A stretch of 64,000 nt of DNA from assembly GCA_030285985.1 (NCBI GenBank), contig CP127384.1, forward strand, positions 2,592,501 through 2,656,500, read 5' to 3'. Below, one piece after another: positions 57,073 through 64,000 of this stretch. Each line of letters begins with the position of its first letter. Position 1 is the stretch's first letter. Under the pieces are notes generated by a model that saw only the letters and a list, made by a program, of their open reading frames with translations, was not told where the DNA came from and did not search any database. The position numbers and the translations under genes are program-made. Source of the DNA: Aquidulcibacter paucihalophilus. GTDB taxonomy: Bacteria > Pseudomonadota > Alphaproteobacteria > Caulobacterales > Caulobacteraceae.

Positions 57073-57480
57073 TCAGCGGCCGGGCGGCCGGGCGGCCGTG
57101 CGCAGCATCTGCATGGACTTCTGGTAGAAGCCGATGGCCGCGTCATAGGCCATGCGGCTCTCGGCCATCTTGAGCATCTGTTCCTCGACGACGACCGAAT
57201 TGCCGTCGAGCGTGGTTTCCGAATCGGGCGCGGCCCGGGTGTCGAACCGGGCCGTCTGGCCGGCCGGAGCGATATGCATGGCGCTGGTCCGGACCATGCG
57301 AACGCCGCCGCCGCCTTCAGCCAGGGCGCGGGCGAAATCGGTCGGCTGGTTGAGGTCACGACTGGCGTAGCCGGGCGTATCCGCATTGGCGACATTCTGG
57401 GCGATGACGCGCTGGCGCTCGTCCAGCCAGGACAGGCGGCCCTTGATCTGGCTGAGCAGCGGCAGGTCGGTGAAGCCCAC
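57073..57480 (-). CDS. flgB: Flagellar proximal rod protein FlgB
   Basis: A 135-residue rod protein. WLDERQRVIAQNVANADTPGYASRDLNQPTDF is the N-terminal rod motif, and the C-terminus reads VVEEQMLKMAESRMAYDAAIGFYQKSMQMLRTA. GTG start with a GGGAGG ribosome site. It leads the flgB-flgC-fliE unit, 52 bp from the promoter palindrome. Confidence 0.96.
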   Translation of the reverse strand: MGFTDLPLLSQIKGRLSWLDERQRVIAQNVANADTPGYASRDLNQPTDFARALAEGGGGVRMVRTSAMHIAPAGQTARFDTRAAPDSETTLDGNSVVVEEQMLKMAESRMAYDAAIGFYQKSMQMLRTAARPPGR

Positions 57481-57531
57481 GGGAGCCTCCCAGTTCTAAA
57501 CGTCAGAGCGCGGATCGCCCGCATTGAGATG

Positions 57532-57569
57532 GGCAGAAACTGCCGCCTGCATGGTTAACGGGGGGTTAT
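57532..57569 (-). promoter_or_regulatory. Composite flagellar promoter element of flgBC-fliE (site C)
   Basis: On the minus strand: ATAA-N7-TTAACC, seven bases, then CGGCAGTTTCTGCC (57532-57545). Further right, GTTAACC (57581-57587) is a separate half-site pointing towards fliO. It is placed between two divergent flagellar units, so it may act on both. Confidence 0.78.
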
Positions 57570-57609
57570 CTCAATGCGGCGTTAACCATGATCACCGAAG
57601 GCTGGGGGC

Positions 57610-57888
57610 ATGAATTTTTTCCTCGACCTCGCCAGGGGGATATTCGCCCTCGCCTTTACCCTCGGCATCATCGGCCTCGCCGCCTGGGCGTCACGGCGAT
57701 ACCTGCCGCAGCTGCTGGCCCGGCTCAGCGCCGAGCGGGGCGAGCGGCGCATGACCGTGGTCGAGACCCTGGTGCTGGATCCCGCGCGCCGGCTGGTGCT
57801 GGTCCGCATCGATGACGAGGAGCGGCTGCTGATTCTCGGCGAGGGCCGCGAACTGATCGAGCCGCGCGGACCGGAGGCCGGGAAGTGA
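57610..57888 (+). CDS. fliO: Flagellar biosynthetic protein FliO
   Basis: A 92-residue protein with one N-terminal membrane helix (about 9-30) and a short cytoplasmic domain, RRMTVVETLVLDPARRLVLVRIDDEERLLILG, as in FliO. It helps build the FliP pore. The fliP start overlaps its stop. Confidence 0.88.
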   Translation: MNFFLDLARGIFALAFTLGIIGLAAWASRRYLPQLLARLSAERGERRMTVVETLVLDPARRLVLVRIDDEERLLILGEGRELIEPRGPEAGK

Positions 57889-58709
57889 CTCTCAAGGGCG
57901 TCTTCGTCATGCCCACCCGCGCCGAGCTGAAGCGCGCGGCATTCCTCTCTCTGATCACCACCGGCTTCTGCCTGCTGTGGCCGTTGGCGGCCCTGGCCCA
58001 GGACATCGCGGCGGCGGGCGGCCCCGGCGCGGCGATCAATGTCGACCTCGGCACCGGCTCTGGCCTGACCGAACGGGTCGTGCAGCTGGTCGGACTGATG
58101 ACCGTGCTGTCGCTGGCGCCGTCGATCGTGATCATGACGACCAGCTTCGTCCGGATCATCGTGGTGCTGTCGTTGTTGCGCACCGCGCTGGGCATGCAGC
58201 AGTCGCCGCCGAACGCCGTGCTGGTGTCGCTGGCCCTGTTCCTGAGCGCCATCGTCATGGCCCCGACCTGGCAGGACGCCTATGATTCGGGCATCCGCCC
58301 CCTGCTGGATCAGCAGATGGAGCTGCCCCAGGCCTTCGATGCGGCCTCGGAACCTGTGAAGACTTTCATGCTGGGTCAGGTGGACAGGGACGACCTCGCG
58401 CTGTTCGTCCGCCTGTCCAATCTGGAGGCCCCGACGGCCGCCGCAGACCTGCCCCTGAGAGTGGTCACTCCGGCCTTCATGATCAGTGAGTTGAAGCGGG
58501 CCTTCGAAATCGGATTTCTCCTTTTCGTTCCGTTCCTTGTGATCGATCTGGTGGTCGCCAGCGTGCTCATGTCCATGGGTATGATGATGCTGCCTCCGGT
58601 GGTGATTTCACTGCCGTTCAAGCTGATCTTTTTCGTGCTCGTGGACGGCTGGAGACTGGTCGCCGGAAGCCTGGTCGAGAGCTTCCAGCGAGCGTCCGGT
58701 ACCGGATAA
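57885..58709 (+). CDS. fliP: Flagellar export protein FliP
   Basis: A 274-residue export-gate protein. It has a cleavable N-terminal signal-like segment (LWPLAALAQD at about 35) and membrane helices with SIVIMTTSFVRIIVVLSLLRTALGMQQSPPN and LLFVPFLVIDLVVASVLMSMGMMMLPPV, both FliP-typical. It starts with GTG overlapping the fliO stop as GTGA, after a GGAGG site. Confidence 0.96.
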   Translation: MTLKGVFVMPTRAELKRAAFLSLITTGFCLLWPLAALAQDIAAAGGPGAAINVDLGTGSGLTERVVQLVGLMTVLSLAPSIVIMTTSFVRIIVVLSLLRTALGMQQSPPNAVLVSLALFLSAIVMAPTWQDAYDSGIRPLLDQQMELPQAFDAASEPVKTFMLGQVDRDDLALFVRLSNLEAPTAAADLPLRVVTPAFMISELKRAFEIGFLLFVPFLVIDLVVASVLMSMGMMMLPPVVISLPFKLIFFVLVDGWRLVAGSLVESFQRASGTG

Positions 58710-58711
58710 AT

Positions 58712-58726
58712 CCCCACGCCGTGGGG
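58712..58726 (+). terminator. Hairpin after fliP
   Basis: CCCCACG and CGTGGGG form a tight inverted repeat just after the fliP stop. There is no T tract, so terminator function is uncertain. Confidence 0.4.
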
Positions 58727-58785
58727 GTTACAGCGGCGAAGTCGCTTGCCAAGGGAAGAAAAAGCGGCGTCAATCCGCCCGTCAT

Positions 58786-58803
58786 CGTCCCTGAATCGGG
58801 ACG
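58786..58803. promoter_or_regulatory. Inverted repeat upstream of the HU gene
   Basis: CGTCCC and GGGACG pair around a 6-base loop, 25 bp before the HU start. It could be an operator or a leader hairpin. No known binding site is matched. Confidence 0.35.
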
Positions 58804-58827
58804 AGCTTTCATCGGGAAACGACCCAT

Positions 58828-59106
58828 ATGACCACCCAAGCAGAACTCATTGCCGCCGTCGCCAAGGACGCCGGTGTCAGCCAGGCTGACGCTGGCCGGA
58901 TGCTCGACGCCCTCGTCAAGAACATCCACAAGTCGCTGATCGGCGGCGGCGACGTGCGCATCTCGAACCTCGGCGTGTTCGACACCGCCGCCCGCGCTGC
59001 CCGTGAAGGCCGCAACCCGGCCACCGGCGCGACGATCAAGATCGCCGCCTCCAAGGCCGTGCGCTTCCGCGTGTCGAAGCCGCTCAAGGATGCGGTGAAC
59101 AAGTAA
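58828..59106 (+). CDS. hup: HU-family DNA-binding protein
   Basis: A 92-residue nucleoid protein. It begins MTTQAELIAAVAKDAGVSQADAGRML, with the DNA-binding arm around ISNLGVFDTAARAAREGRNPATG and the C-terminal KIAASKAVRFRVSKPLKDAVNK. It bends DNA and compacts the chromosome. The precise member (HU or a close relative) cannot be fixed here. A hairpin-rich stretch follows it. Confidence 0.92.
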   Translation: MTTQAELIAAVAKDAGVSQADAGRMLDALVKNIHKSLIGGGDVRISNLGVFDTAARAAREGRNPATGATIKIAASKAVRFRVSKPLKDAVNK

Positions 59107-59135
59107 GAACCGGTCCCCTCTGACGGGGGGATGGC

Positions 59136-61988
59136 TTACGCAGGACGGGCGGGCGCCGCGGGTCGGTTCCCGCCCGTTTTCGTTCTGAGATCGGCCTTCA
59201 TGGCCGCGACCCAGCCGGCGAAGGTGTCGGCCGAGGCGGCCAGGCCGGCGAAATCGCCGGGCGAGGCACCGCCGCTGACGCCGTCGTCGAGGGCGATCGA
59301 GAGGGCGGTCTTCGCCCGCGCTCCGGCCACGAACGGTCGATAGTTGCGTGACAGCCGGCTCAGGGCCGCAGCGTCATTGCCCAGGGAATAGCCGACGCCG
59401 GCGCGGATCAGCCGGGCCTCCTCAACGACCGACAAGGCCGCCGGATTGCGGTTGCGGTCGCCCAGCAGGCTCTCGTAGAGGGCGGCGGCCGACGCCCAGT
59501 TGCTCTGCTTCCAGAAGATCTCGGCGCGGACCTCACGTGCCTCAGGCGTGGTGTCGGCACCCAGCACCTCCAGCGCATGGTCGAAGCGGCCGAGATCCAT
59601 CAGGGCGCGGGCCTCGAGCGCACGACGCTCGGTGTTCAGGGCCATCGGCAGGATGGTAGTGCGCGAGTTCCAGATGGCCTGCAGCGCCGGCTCGGGCTGG
59701 CGGTCCATCAGATAGACAGTGGCGAGGTCGGTCGCGACCTGGGCCTTGGCCACGCCCTCCAGCCGGTTCTCGACCTGGTATTTGAGCAGTTCGGCGGCCT
59801 GGTCGAGCAGGTCGACATCCACCAGACGGCGCGACAGGCGGCGGACCATTTCGTCGCCGTCAGCGCCGATGGGGGTCAGCTCGCGGAAGTCATAGAAGAG
59901 GCCGAGCGCCTGCACGGGCTGGAGCCCATCGGCCCCGCCCTCGAGGAACAACATGCGGAAGGCGGCGCCCAGATCGGCCTGGATTTCGGCGGCACCCTCG
60001 AGGCGGTGCATATTGGGGCCGGCCCCCTTCAGGGCGGTCAGGGCCTCGCGGTAGAGGCCCTGCGACAGATAGAGCTGGCCCAGCTGGCGGATGACCGCCA
60101 GTTCGGTGGCGTCGCCGCGCCAACGCCAGCGCAGGCCTTCCAGTTCACTGGCCGCCGCATCCGCCTTCATCGTGCCCTTGGCGAGAGACAGGCGAACGAC
60201 ACCCAGTTTGGCGGGCACGGAGACGGCGTCCAGCGGCGCGCGGCCGATGGCGGTGTAGACCGCCAGCGCGCGGTCGGACTGGCCGTCCAGCTCGAACAAT
60301 CTGGCCTGCACCAGCCGGGCGGTCAGCTGGTCGGCGGCGGGGGCGTTCTGGCTGAAGCTGTAGGCCAGCAGGGCGCGGGCGGCGTCGAGGTCGCCGGTCT
60401 CCAGTGCGGCCATGGCGTGGGCGGCGCCGAAGCGCGCGCGCCAGGGGGCCGGGAACTCGTCCACCGCCGAGGCGCCGGCGGCGAAGGCCTGACGGGCGGA
60501 TTCCCAGTCGCCCTGGGTCGAGGCGATATAGCCGCGCCAGACAGCCGAAGCCGGATCCGATGCAACGGCCGCCGAGGCGAAGTCGCCCTGGGCCTCCGCC
60601 ATCCGGCCGATCGAGGCGCGGGCCGCGCCGCGCAGGCCACGCAGCTCCGGCTCGCCGGCCATACTGGGGGCCTGGGCGACGATACTGTTGAGCACGCCGA
60701 CAGCCTCATAGCCGAGGCTGGAGCCGACCAGGAAACGGGCCAGGGCGAAGCGGGCCTCGGCGGGGGCGCGCGGGTCGTCGCCGGCCGCCATGGACTCCCG
60801 GGCGGCCGCGTCCTGGAGCGCCCGGTAGCGGGCCGAGAAGCCGTCGTGGCCGGGCTCGCCCCATTCGGCCAGGATCAGGCCCGGGTGTTTGGCGCGGCGG
60901 GGCGCGCCGTCCTCGGCCGAGGCAGCGTCGAGGGCGGCCGACGGCGGCGACAGGGTCAGGCCACCGGGCCGGCTGAGGGTGACCAGATCGCCGTCGGCCT
61001 GGATGGCAAGGTCGCTGGCCAGAGTCTCGACCGCCAGGCCGTGGGCGGTCGGCAGCAGGGCGAGGTCGACGGTGCGGCGGCGGTCGGCAAAGCCCTTCCC
61101 GGGGGCCAGGGCGGTGACCGCGGCGAAACGGTCGCCGGCCAGGGGGTCGGTCAGCCAGACGGCGCGGGTCGCGCCGGCCATGCGGGCGACGAGCGCCGGT
61201 TCGCCGTCGTCCTGACGGTCGATGGCGACGCCCTCGACGGCGATGGGCTGGCCGCCGATGGTGACCGTCCAGGTCGCGCCCTGGGCCGCCGCCGAAACGG
61301 CGAGGCCTTCAGGCGCGGCGATGCGGATGGCGACGTGGTCCGGGCCGGCGGTCCAGCGCGCGTCGGAGACGGGACCCAGCTGACCGGTGCCGGGCATCTC
61401 CAGGCGGGCGGGGTTGTCGAATACCACCCAGACGGCCTCGCCGCGGCGGAAGACGGCGGCGCCGACCGGGGCGGCCCAGGCGAAGGACAGGCTGACCTTG
61501 GCGGGGGTGGCCACCGCCGTGACGGCAACGGACTGAACCGCGGTGGCGGCCGTCTCGACCGGGGCGGCTTCCGGGGGCGTGGCGTAGAGGTTCAGCCAGA
61601 CCGCGCCATCGGCCGAGCCGGTGCGGGCGTCGGCCCCCTCGGCGAGGGTCAGGACCAGTTCGGTGGCGCCGCGAACAGCCCGGGTCTCGACCTTTTCGAC
61701 GCCGCGTGGCGGATTGACCTTCAGGCGCGACACATCGGGCGCGGCGGTCGAGCCGATGCGGACGACGACCTCGCGGCCCTCGCGGCGGACCTGCGACCGG
61801 GCGCCGATGACGCCCGCGAACTCGATGCGGGTGAATTCGGTGTTGGAGCCGATACGGATCGACACCGGATCGAGGGGCGCGCCGACCTCCTGGGCCAGCG
61901 GTGCCAGGGGCGCGAACAGGACGGCCCCCGCCGCGGCGGCGGCCACGGAGGTCTTGAGGATGCGTTTTCTGGCGGAGGCCCCGGACAT
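59136..61988 (-). CDS. Large exported TPR-rich protein
   Basis: A 950-residue protein. The N-terminus has a signal peptide or anchor (about 10-32, AAAAAGAVLFAPLAPLAQ). Residues 38-130 resemble an AMIN-type beta-domain (IRIGSNTEFTRIEFAG then VVVRIG). The rest is repeated helices of TPR type, with many ALARF, DLDAARALL and AVYTAIG stretches. The start is taken at 61988 (MSGASARKR), because the frame's upstream extension has no signal peptide. It lies between HU and a divergent gene. Similar size and layout to the FimV-like class, but without proof of function. Confidence 0.78.
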   Translation of the reverse strand: MSGASARKRILKTSVAAAAAGAVLFAPLAPLAQEVGAPLDPVSIRIGSNTEFTRIEFAGVIGARSQVRREGREVVVRIGSTAAPDVSRLKVNPPRGVEKVETRAVRGATELVLTLAEGADARTGSADGAVWLNLYATPPEAAPVETAATAVQSVAVTAVATPAKVSLSFAWAAPVGAAVFRRGEAVWVVFDNPARLEMPGTGQLGPVSDARWTAGPDHVAIRIAAPEGLAVSAAAQGATWTVTIGGQPIAVEGVAIDRQDDGEPALVARMAGATRAVWLTDPLAGDRFAAVTALAPGKGFADRRRTVDLALLPTAHGLAVETLASDLAIQADGDLVTLSRPGGLTLSPPSAALDAASAEDGAPRRAKHPGLILAEWGEPGHDGFSARYRALQDAAARESMAAGDDPRAPAEARFALARFLVGSSLGYEAVGVLNSIVAQAPSMAGEPELRGLRGAARASIGRMAEAQGDFASAAVASDPASAVWRGYIASTQGDWESARQAFAAGASAVDEFPAPWRARFGAAHAMAALETGDLDAARALLAYSFSQNAPAADQLTARLVQARLFELDGQSDRALAVYTAIGRAPLDAVSVPAKLGVVRLSLAKGTMKADAAASELEGLRWRWRGDATELAVIRQLGQLYLSQGLYREALTALKGAGPNMHRLEGAAEIQADLGAAFRMLFLEGGADGLQPVQALGLFYDFRELTPIGADGDEMVRRLSRRLVDVDLLDQAAELLKYQVENRLEGVAKAQVATDLATVYLMDRQPEPALQAIWNSRTTILPMALNTERRALEARALMDLGRFDHALEVLGADTTPEAREVRAEIFWKQSNWASAAALYESLLGDRNRNPAALSVVEEARLIRAGVGYSLGNDAAALSRLSRNYRPFVAGARAKTALSIALDDGVSGGASPGDFAGLAASADTFAGWVAAMKADLRTKTGGNRPAAPARPA

Positions 61989-62100
61989 GCGCGCGCACCC
62001 TCGCGCGAACGGCCTTTCAGCGCAGTTAACAGGGCGTGACCGATGACCGGCATCCGGGTGCCTGATCAAAGCGTAGCTGTGGCCGGAATCCGGAGGTCCC

Positions 62101-62466
62101 ATGTCCCTGCTGTCCCTGTTCGCCGCCACCGTTCTGCAAGCCACGGCGCCGACGCCTGAGGCCATGAACGGTGCCTGGTCGGTCGACCTGTCGACCGATC
62201 CGGCGCAGCCCTATGTGAAGGCCATGCACCTGACGCTGGCGGCGGACGGCACGGTCAGCGGCGACTTCTACGACAGCACGATCGAGGCCGGGCGCTGGAA
62301 GGCCCAGAACGGGCGGGTGTGCGTGTCCTTCCGCACCACCGACGGGGTCGGGCCCTACCACACCGCCGCCTGTCTGACGGACGACCGGATCGAGGGTCAG
62401 ACCTGGGCGGAGCAGCGGTCATTTGTCTTCGTCTGGAACGCCACGCGGGGCGAGCCGACGCCCTGA
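62101..62466 (+). CDS. Small secreted lipocalin-like protein
   Basis: A 121-residue protein with a hydrophobic signal-like start (LLSLFAATVLQATA). The mature part has GAWSVDLSTDPAQPYVKAMHLTLAADGTVSGDFYDSTIEAGRW, a beta-rich pattern like small ligand-binding barrels, and two cysteines. Function is unknown. Confidence 0.6.
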   Translation: MSLLSLFAATVLQATAPTPEAMNGAWSVDLSTDPAQPYVKAMHLTLAADGTVSGDFYDSTIEAGRWKAQNGRVCVSFRTTDGVGPYHTAACLTDDRIEGQTWAEQRSFVFVWNATRGEPTP

Positions 62467-62551
62467 CGAACGGGCCCGCGACATCACGACCGGTTGCGGG
62501 AGCGGTCCCGCGCACCGACATGCGGTGCGGCCTTCCCGTCAGGATTCCGTT

Positions 62552-62959
62552 GTGACCGAGCCCCAGTATCCCCGTCTGAACACCCTCTCGACCGGCCTTC
62601 GCTGCCGCTGTCCGCGCTGCGGCGAGGGGCCTTTGTTGACGGGCTTCCTGACGATCCGCGACGCCTGCCCCGCCTGCGGCCTCGACTACAGTTTCGCCGA
62701 GCCTGCCGACGGCCCCGCCTTCTTCGGCATGAGCGCGGTGGGGATCGTGGGCATGGCGCTGTTCATGTGGTTCGAGTTCTCCGTCCACCCGCCGATCTGG
62801 GTGCATCTGGTCGTGACCATGCCCCTGCTGGTGATCGGCTGTCTGGCCGTGCTGCGGCCGCTGAAGGGCTGGCTGGTGTCGGAGCAGTTCATCCACAAGG
62901 CCGCGCCGCCGGTGTTCGAAAGCAACGGCAAACACGGCGAAGGCTCGAAATGGCGCTGA
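62552..62959 (+). CDS. DUF983 protein (zinc-ribbon membrane protein)
   Basis: A 135-residue protein. An N-terminal zinc ribbon, CRCPRCGEG then CPACG, precedes two membrane helices (about 54-75 and 82-102). DUF983 proteins are often near cytochrome oxidase genes in alphaproteobacteria, with unknown role. The GTG at 62552 follows AGGAT and is preferred to an upstream frame extension. Confidence 0.85.
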   Translation: MTEPQYPRLNTLSTGLRCRCPRCGEGPLLTGFLTIRDACPACGLDYSFAEPADGPAFFGMSAVGIVGMALFMWFEFSVHPPIWVHLVVTMPLLVIGCLAVLRPLKGWLVSEQFIHKAAPPVFESNGKHGEGSKWR

Positions 62960-63024
62960 ACAGCGCCGTTTGACTTCCGGGCCGGGGACGCGCCCCTTGC
63001 GCCCGTCCCGGGGAGGGGCGCGCC

Positions 63025-63120
63025 ATGGACATCGAACGTATTCTGTCGTGGCTGCTGATCCTCGTGCCCGCCGTCATCCTGACGATGGCGGCGGTGATGA
63101 TCTTCAAACGCAAGCGGTGA
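63025..63120 (+). CDS. Small single-helix membrane peptide, 31 residues
   Basis: A short ATG-to-TGA frame, too short to be found by a size cutoff. MDIERILSWLL begins it, one hydrophobic helix spans about 8-27, and it ends in the basic FKRKR. A GGGGAGGGG ribosome site lies 7-15 bp upstream. Positive tail suggests an N-out/C-in anchor. It could be a functional micropeptide, but this rests on sequence alone. Confidence 0.55.
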   Translation: MDIERILSWLLILVPAVILTMAAVMIFKRKR

Positions 63121-63121
63121 G

Positions 63122-63167
63122 TGGCGACCCCGGAGGGACTCGAACCCCCGACCTCTGCTTTAGGAAA
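63122..63167 (-). tRNA. 3' fragment of tRNA-Arg(CCT), attachment site of the element
   Basis: Read on the minus strand, this starts in the anticodon loop (TTTCCTAAAGCAG, anticodon CCT), continues through the T arm GGGGGTTCGAGTCCCTC and ends in GCCA (CCA encoded). The 5' half is missing: the anticodon stem strand expected to the right (GCAG on the plus strand) is replaced by other sequence. This is the pattern left by integration into a tRNA gene. The complete tRNA is expected at the other end of the element. Confidence 0.82.
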
Positions 63168-63177
63168 CCTTCAAGGC

Positions 63178-63251
63178 CCCGTCCGAGGTGGTCCAGATAG
63201 GTACAGTTTTTGCAACCTTATCAGAAACTTGGTGGACAAGCCCGTCCGAGG
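63178..63251. repeat. Direct repeats CCCGTCCGAGG
   Basis: The 11-base string occurs at 63178-63188 and 63241-63251, 63 bp apart, next to the attachment site. Such repeats can be arm-type binding sites of the integrase. Confidence 0.45.
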
Positions 63252-63286
63252 CGCTACATCGAAATCCAGCCAAATCCTGGCATTTT

Positions 63287-63311
63287 GTGCCCCATGGGCG
63301 GTCTGGGGCAC
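63287..63311. promoter_or_regulatory. Inverted repeat before the integrase
   Basis: GTGCCCCA and TGGGGCAC are perfect 8-base arms around a 9-base loop, 12 bp before the integrase start. It may be an operator for integrase control or an mRNA hairpin at the start. Confidence 0.45.
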
Positions 63312-63322
63312 AGGGAGAATCG

Positions 63323-64000
63323 ATGCCGAAACTGCTTCTCACCGACAAGCTTGTGGCCGGCGCAAAAGCACTACCCGGCCAACGTCTCGAGCTCTGGGAT
63401 CTGAAGGCCCCGGGCCTTTGCCTGCGCGTAACCGACCGCGGGCTGAAAACGTTTGTCATCCGATATCGGGGGGTCGATGGCGCTCAGCCAAGGTTGAAGC
63501 TGGGTCAGTTTCCTCAGTTGTCATTGAGGTCGGCCAGGATCGAAGCGGGACGTATCCGCAGCGAGGTTGAGGCCGGGAATGACCCAGCTGCGCTGAAGCG
63601 TCAGGCCAAGAAGCCGGTCGAGGCGCCGCTCACCTTTACCCAGCTGTACGACCAGTATGTCCAGGCGAGCCGTGCCGGGGAGTGGAAGCCGAAAGGCAAG
63701 AGAAAGCGCGAAGTCACCTTTGACTACGAAGAGGGCATCATAAGACGCCACATAAAGCCCGTTCTGGGCGACCTGCCCCTTGTTTCGATCACTCGGAAGA
63801 CGATCAAGGAACTGCTCAGGGGAATGGTCGCCAAAGGCATCGGCCCCCAAACGAACCGCTGCCAGGCCGTCATTCGCCAAGTGTTTGCCTATGGCATTTC
63901 GGAGGACCTGGTGCAGATCAACCCTGCAACCGGCTTTGCACCGTTTGTGGACCAGGAGCCACGGCGCCGGGTCTGGTCAAACGACGAACTGAGGGCGCTG
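63323..64000 (+). CDS. int: Tyrosine-type site-specific integrase (3' end cut by window)
   Basis: The frame opens at ATG 63323 (after GGGAG) and runs 226 codons to the edge without a stop. Residues 1-90 form an arm-DNA-binding DUF4102-type domain (LTDKLVAGAKALPGQRLELWD, GLCLRVTDRGLKTF, LGQFPQLSLRSAR). Residues about 103-200 are the core SAM-like domain (LTFTQLYDQYVQ, NRCQAVIRQVFAYGI). The catalytic Arg...Tyr part lies past the edge. It catalyses integration at tRNA-Arg(CCT). Confidence 0.92.
   Translation, partial: MPKLLLTDKLVAGAKALPGQRLELWDLKAPGLCLRVTDRGLKTFVIRYRGVDGAQPRLKLGQFPQLSLRSARIEAGRIRSEVEAGNDPAALKRQAKKPVEAPLTFTQLYDQYVQASRAGEWKPKGKRKREVTFDYEEGIIRRHIKPVLGDLPLVSITRKTIKELLRGMVAKGIGPQTNRCQAVIRQVFAYGISEDLVQINPATGFAPFVDQEPRRRVWSNDELRAL

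Larger units (their letters stand above)
63122..64000. mobile_element. Left end of an integrated element (island or prophage)
   Basis: A displaced tRNA 3' end, an AT-richer leader and a tyrosine integrase reading inward mark the boundary. The rest is beyond the window. Length and cargo are unknown. Confidence 0.78.

Noticed and set aside
59107..59182. GC-rich hairpins after HU as a terminator
   Set aside because: GACGGGCGGG and CCCGCCCGTTTTC do pair, but they lie within the end of the minus-strand TPR gene, so coding constraint may explain them. I did not list it.
59577..62039. 820-residue plus-strand frame opposite the TPR gene
   Set aside because: The minus strand has a signal peptide and repeat helices. 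The plus product is a Gly/Arg/Gln-rich shadow.
1..64000. CRISPR array, restriction-modification, toxin-antitoxin or phage defence system
   Set aside because: I saw no regularly spaced repeats and no nuclease, methylase or antitoxin families in the window apart from the rRNA/tRNA methylases.

Overview
The window looks like chromosome of a Caulobacterales alphaproteobacterium, most likely Brevundimonas or a close relative. The evidence is very high GC with strong third-position bias, an FlbD-type flagellar regulator, flagellar promoters with CtrA-like boxes, and a set of short secreted proteins of the kind common in that family. It is mostly ordinary core genome. One mobile element begins at the right edge.

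Positions 1-15,700 carry housekeeping genes: the bc1 complex (petB, running off the left edge, and petA), tRNA and rRNA methylases (trmL, rlmJ), hemF, a secreted dipeptidase, the threonine-to-glycine pair tdh/kbl, ispH and argS. Several small or secreted proteins lie among them, including a lipoprotein that joins an MliC-like and a DUF4232-like domain. Positions 15,700-22,100 hold an adenine/adenosine deaminase and a complete glycine cleavage operon (gcvT-gcvH-gcvPA-gcvPB) led by a tandem glycine riboswitch. With tdh/kbl this gives a threonine to glycine to methylene-THF route. A strong two-way terminator at about 22,090 separates this from the F0 ATP synthase genes (atpI-atpB-atpE-atpF'-atpF, minus strand).

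Positions 24,900-41,100 hold isoprenoid synthesis (dxs, ispA-like) in a cluster with csaA and xseB, then a run of single enzymes: cyclophilin, histidine phosphatase, HDAC-like deacetylase, GNAT, AspH-like hydroxylase and a VWA protein. These are followed by two tandem paralogous secreted proteins, CsbD, and a tightly overlapped signalling operon (CHASE3 kinase, response regulator, receiver-kinase, NUDIX hydrolase).

Positions 41,100-58,700 are flagellar. The basal body and export genes are fliQ-fliR-flhB, fliF-fliG-fliH-fliN-flbD-bla-flhA, flgB-flgC-fliE and divergent fliO-fliP. The three minus-strand units share a composite 38-bp promoter element of fixed geometry: a CtrA-like box plus a palindrome resembling the FlbD ftr site. 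A complete class A beta-lactamase gene sits between flbD and flhA and overlaps the flhA start. folE, a methyltransferase-like gene, a pentapeptide-repeat protein, an acyltransferase and a Sel1/2OG-oxygenase separate the flagellar blocks.

Positions 58,700-63,120 carry HU, a 950-residue exported TPR protein and small genes, including a 31-residue membrane peptide. At 63,122 the 3' half of a tRNA-Arg(CCT) gene marks the edge of an integrated element whose tyrosine integrase starts at 63,323 and runs off the window. I did not find an obvious defence system or CRISPR array. The most unusual items are the beta-lactamase inside the flagellar operon and the shared composite promoter.
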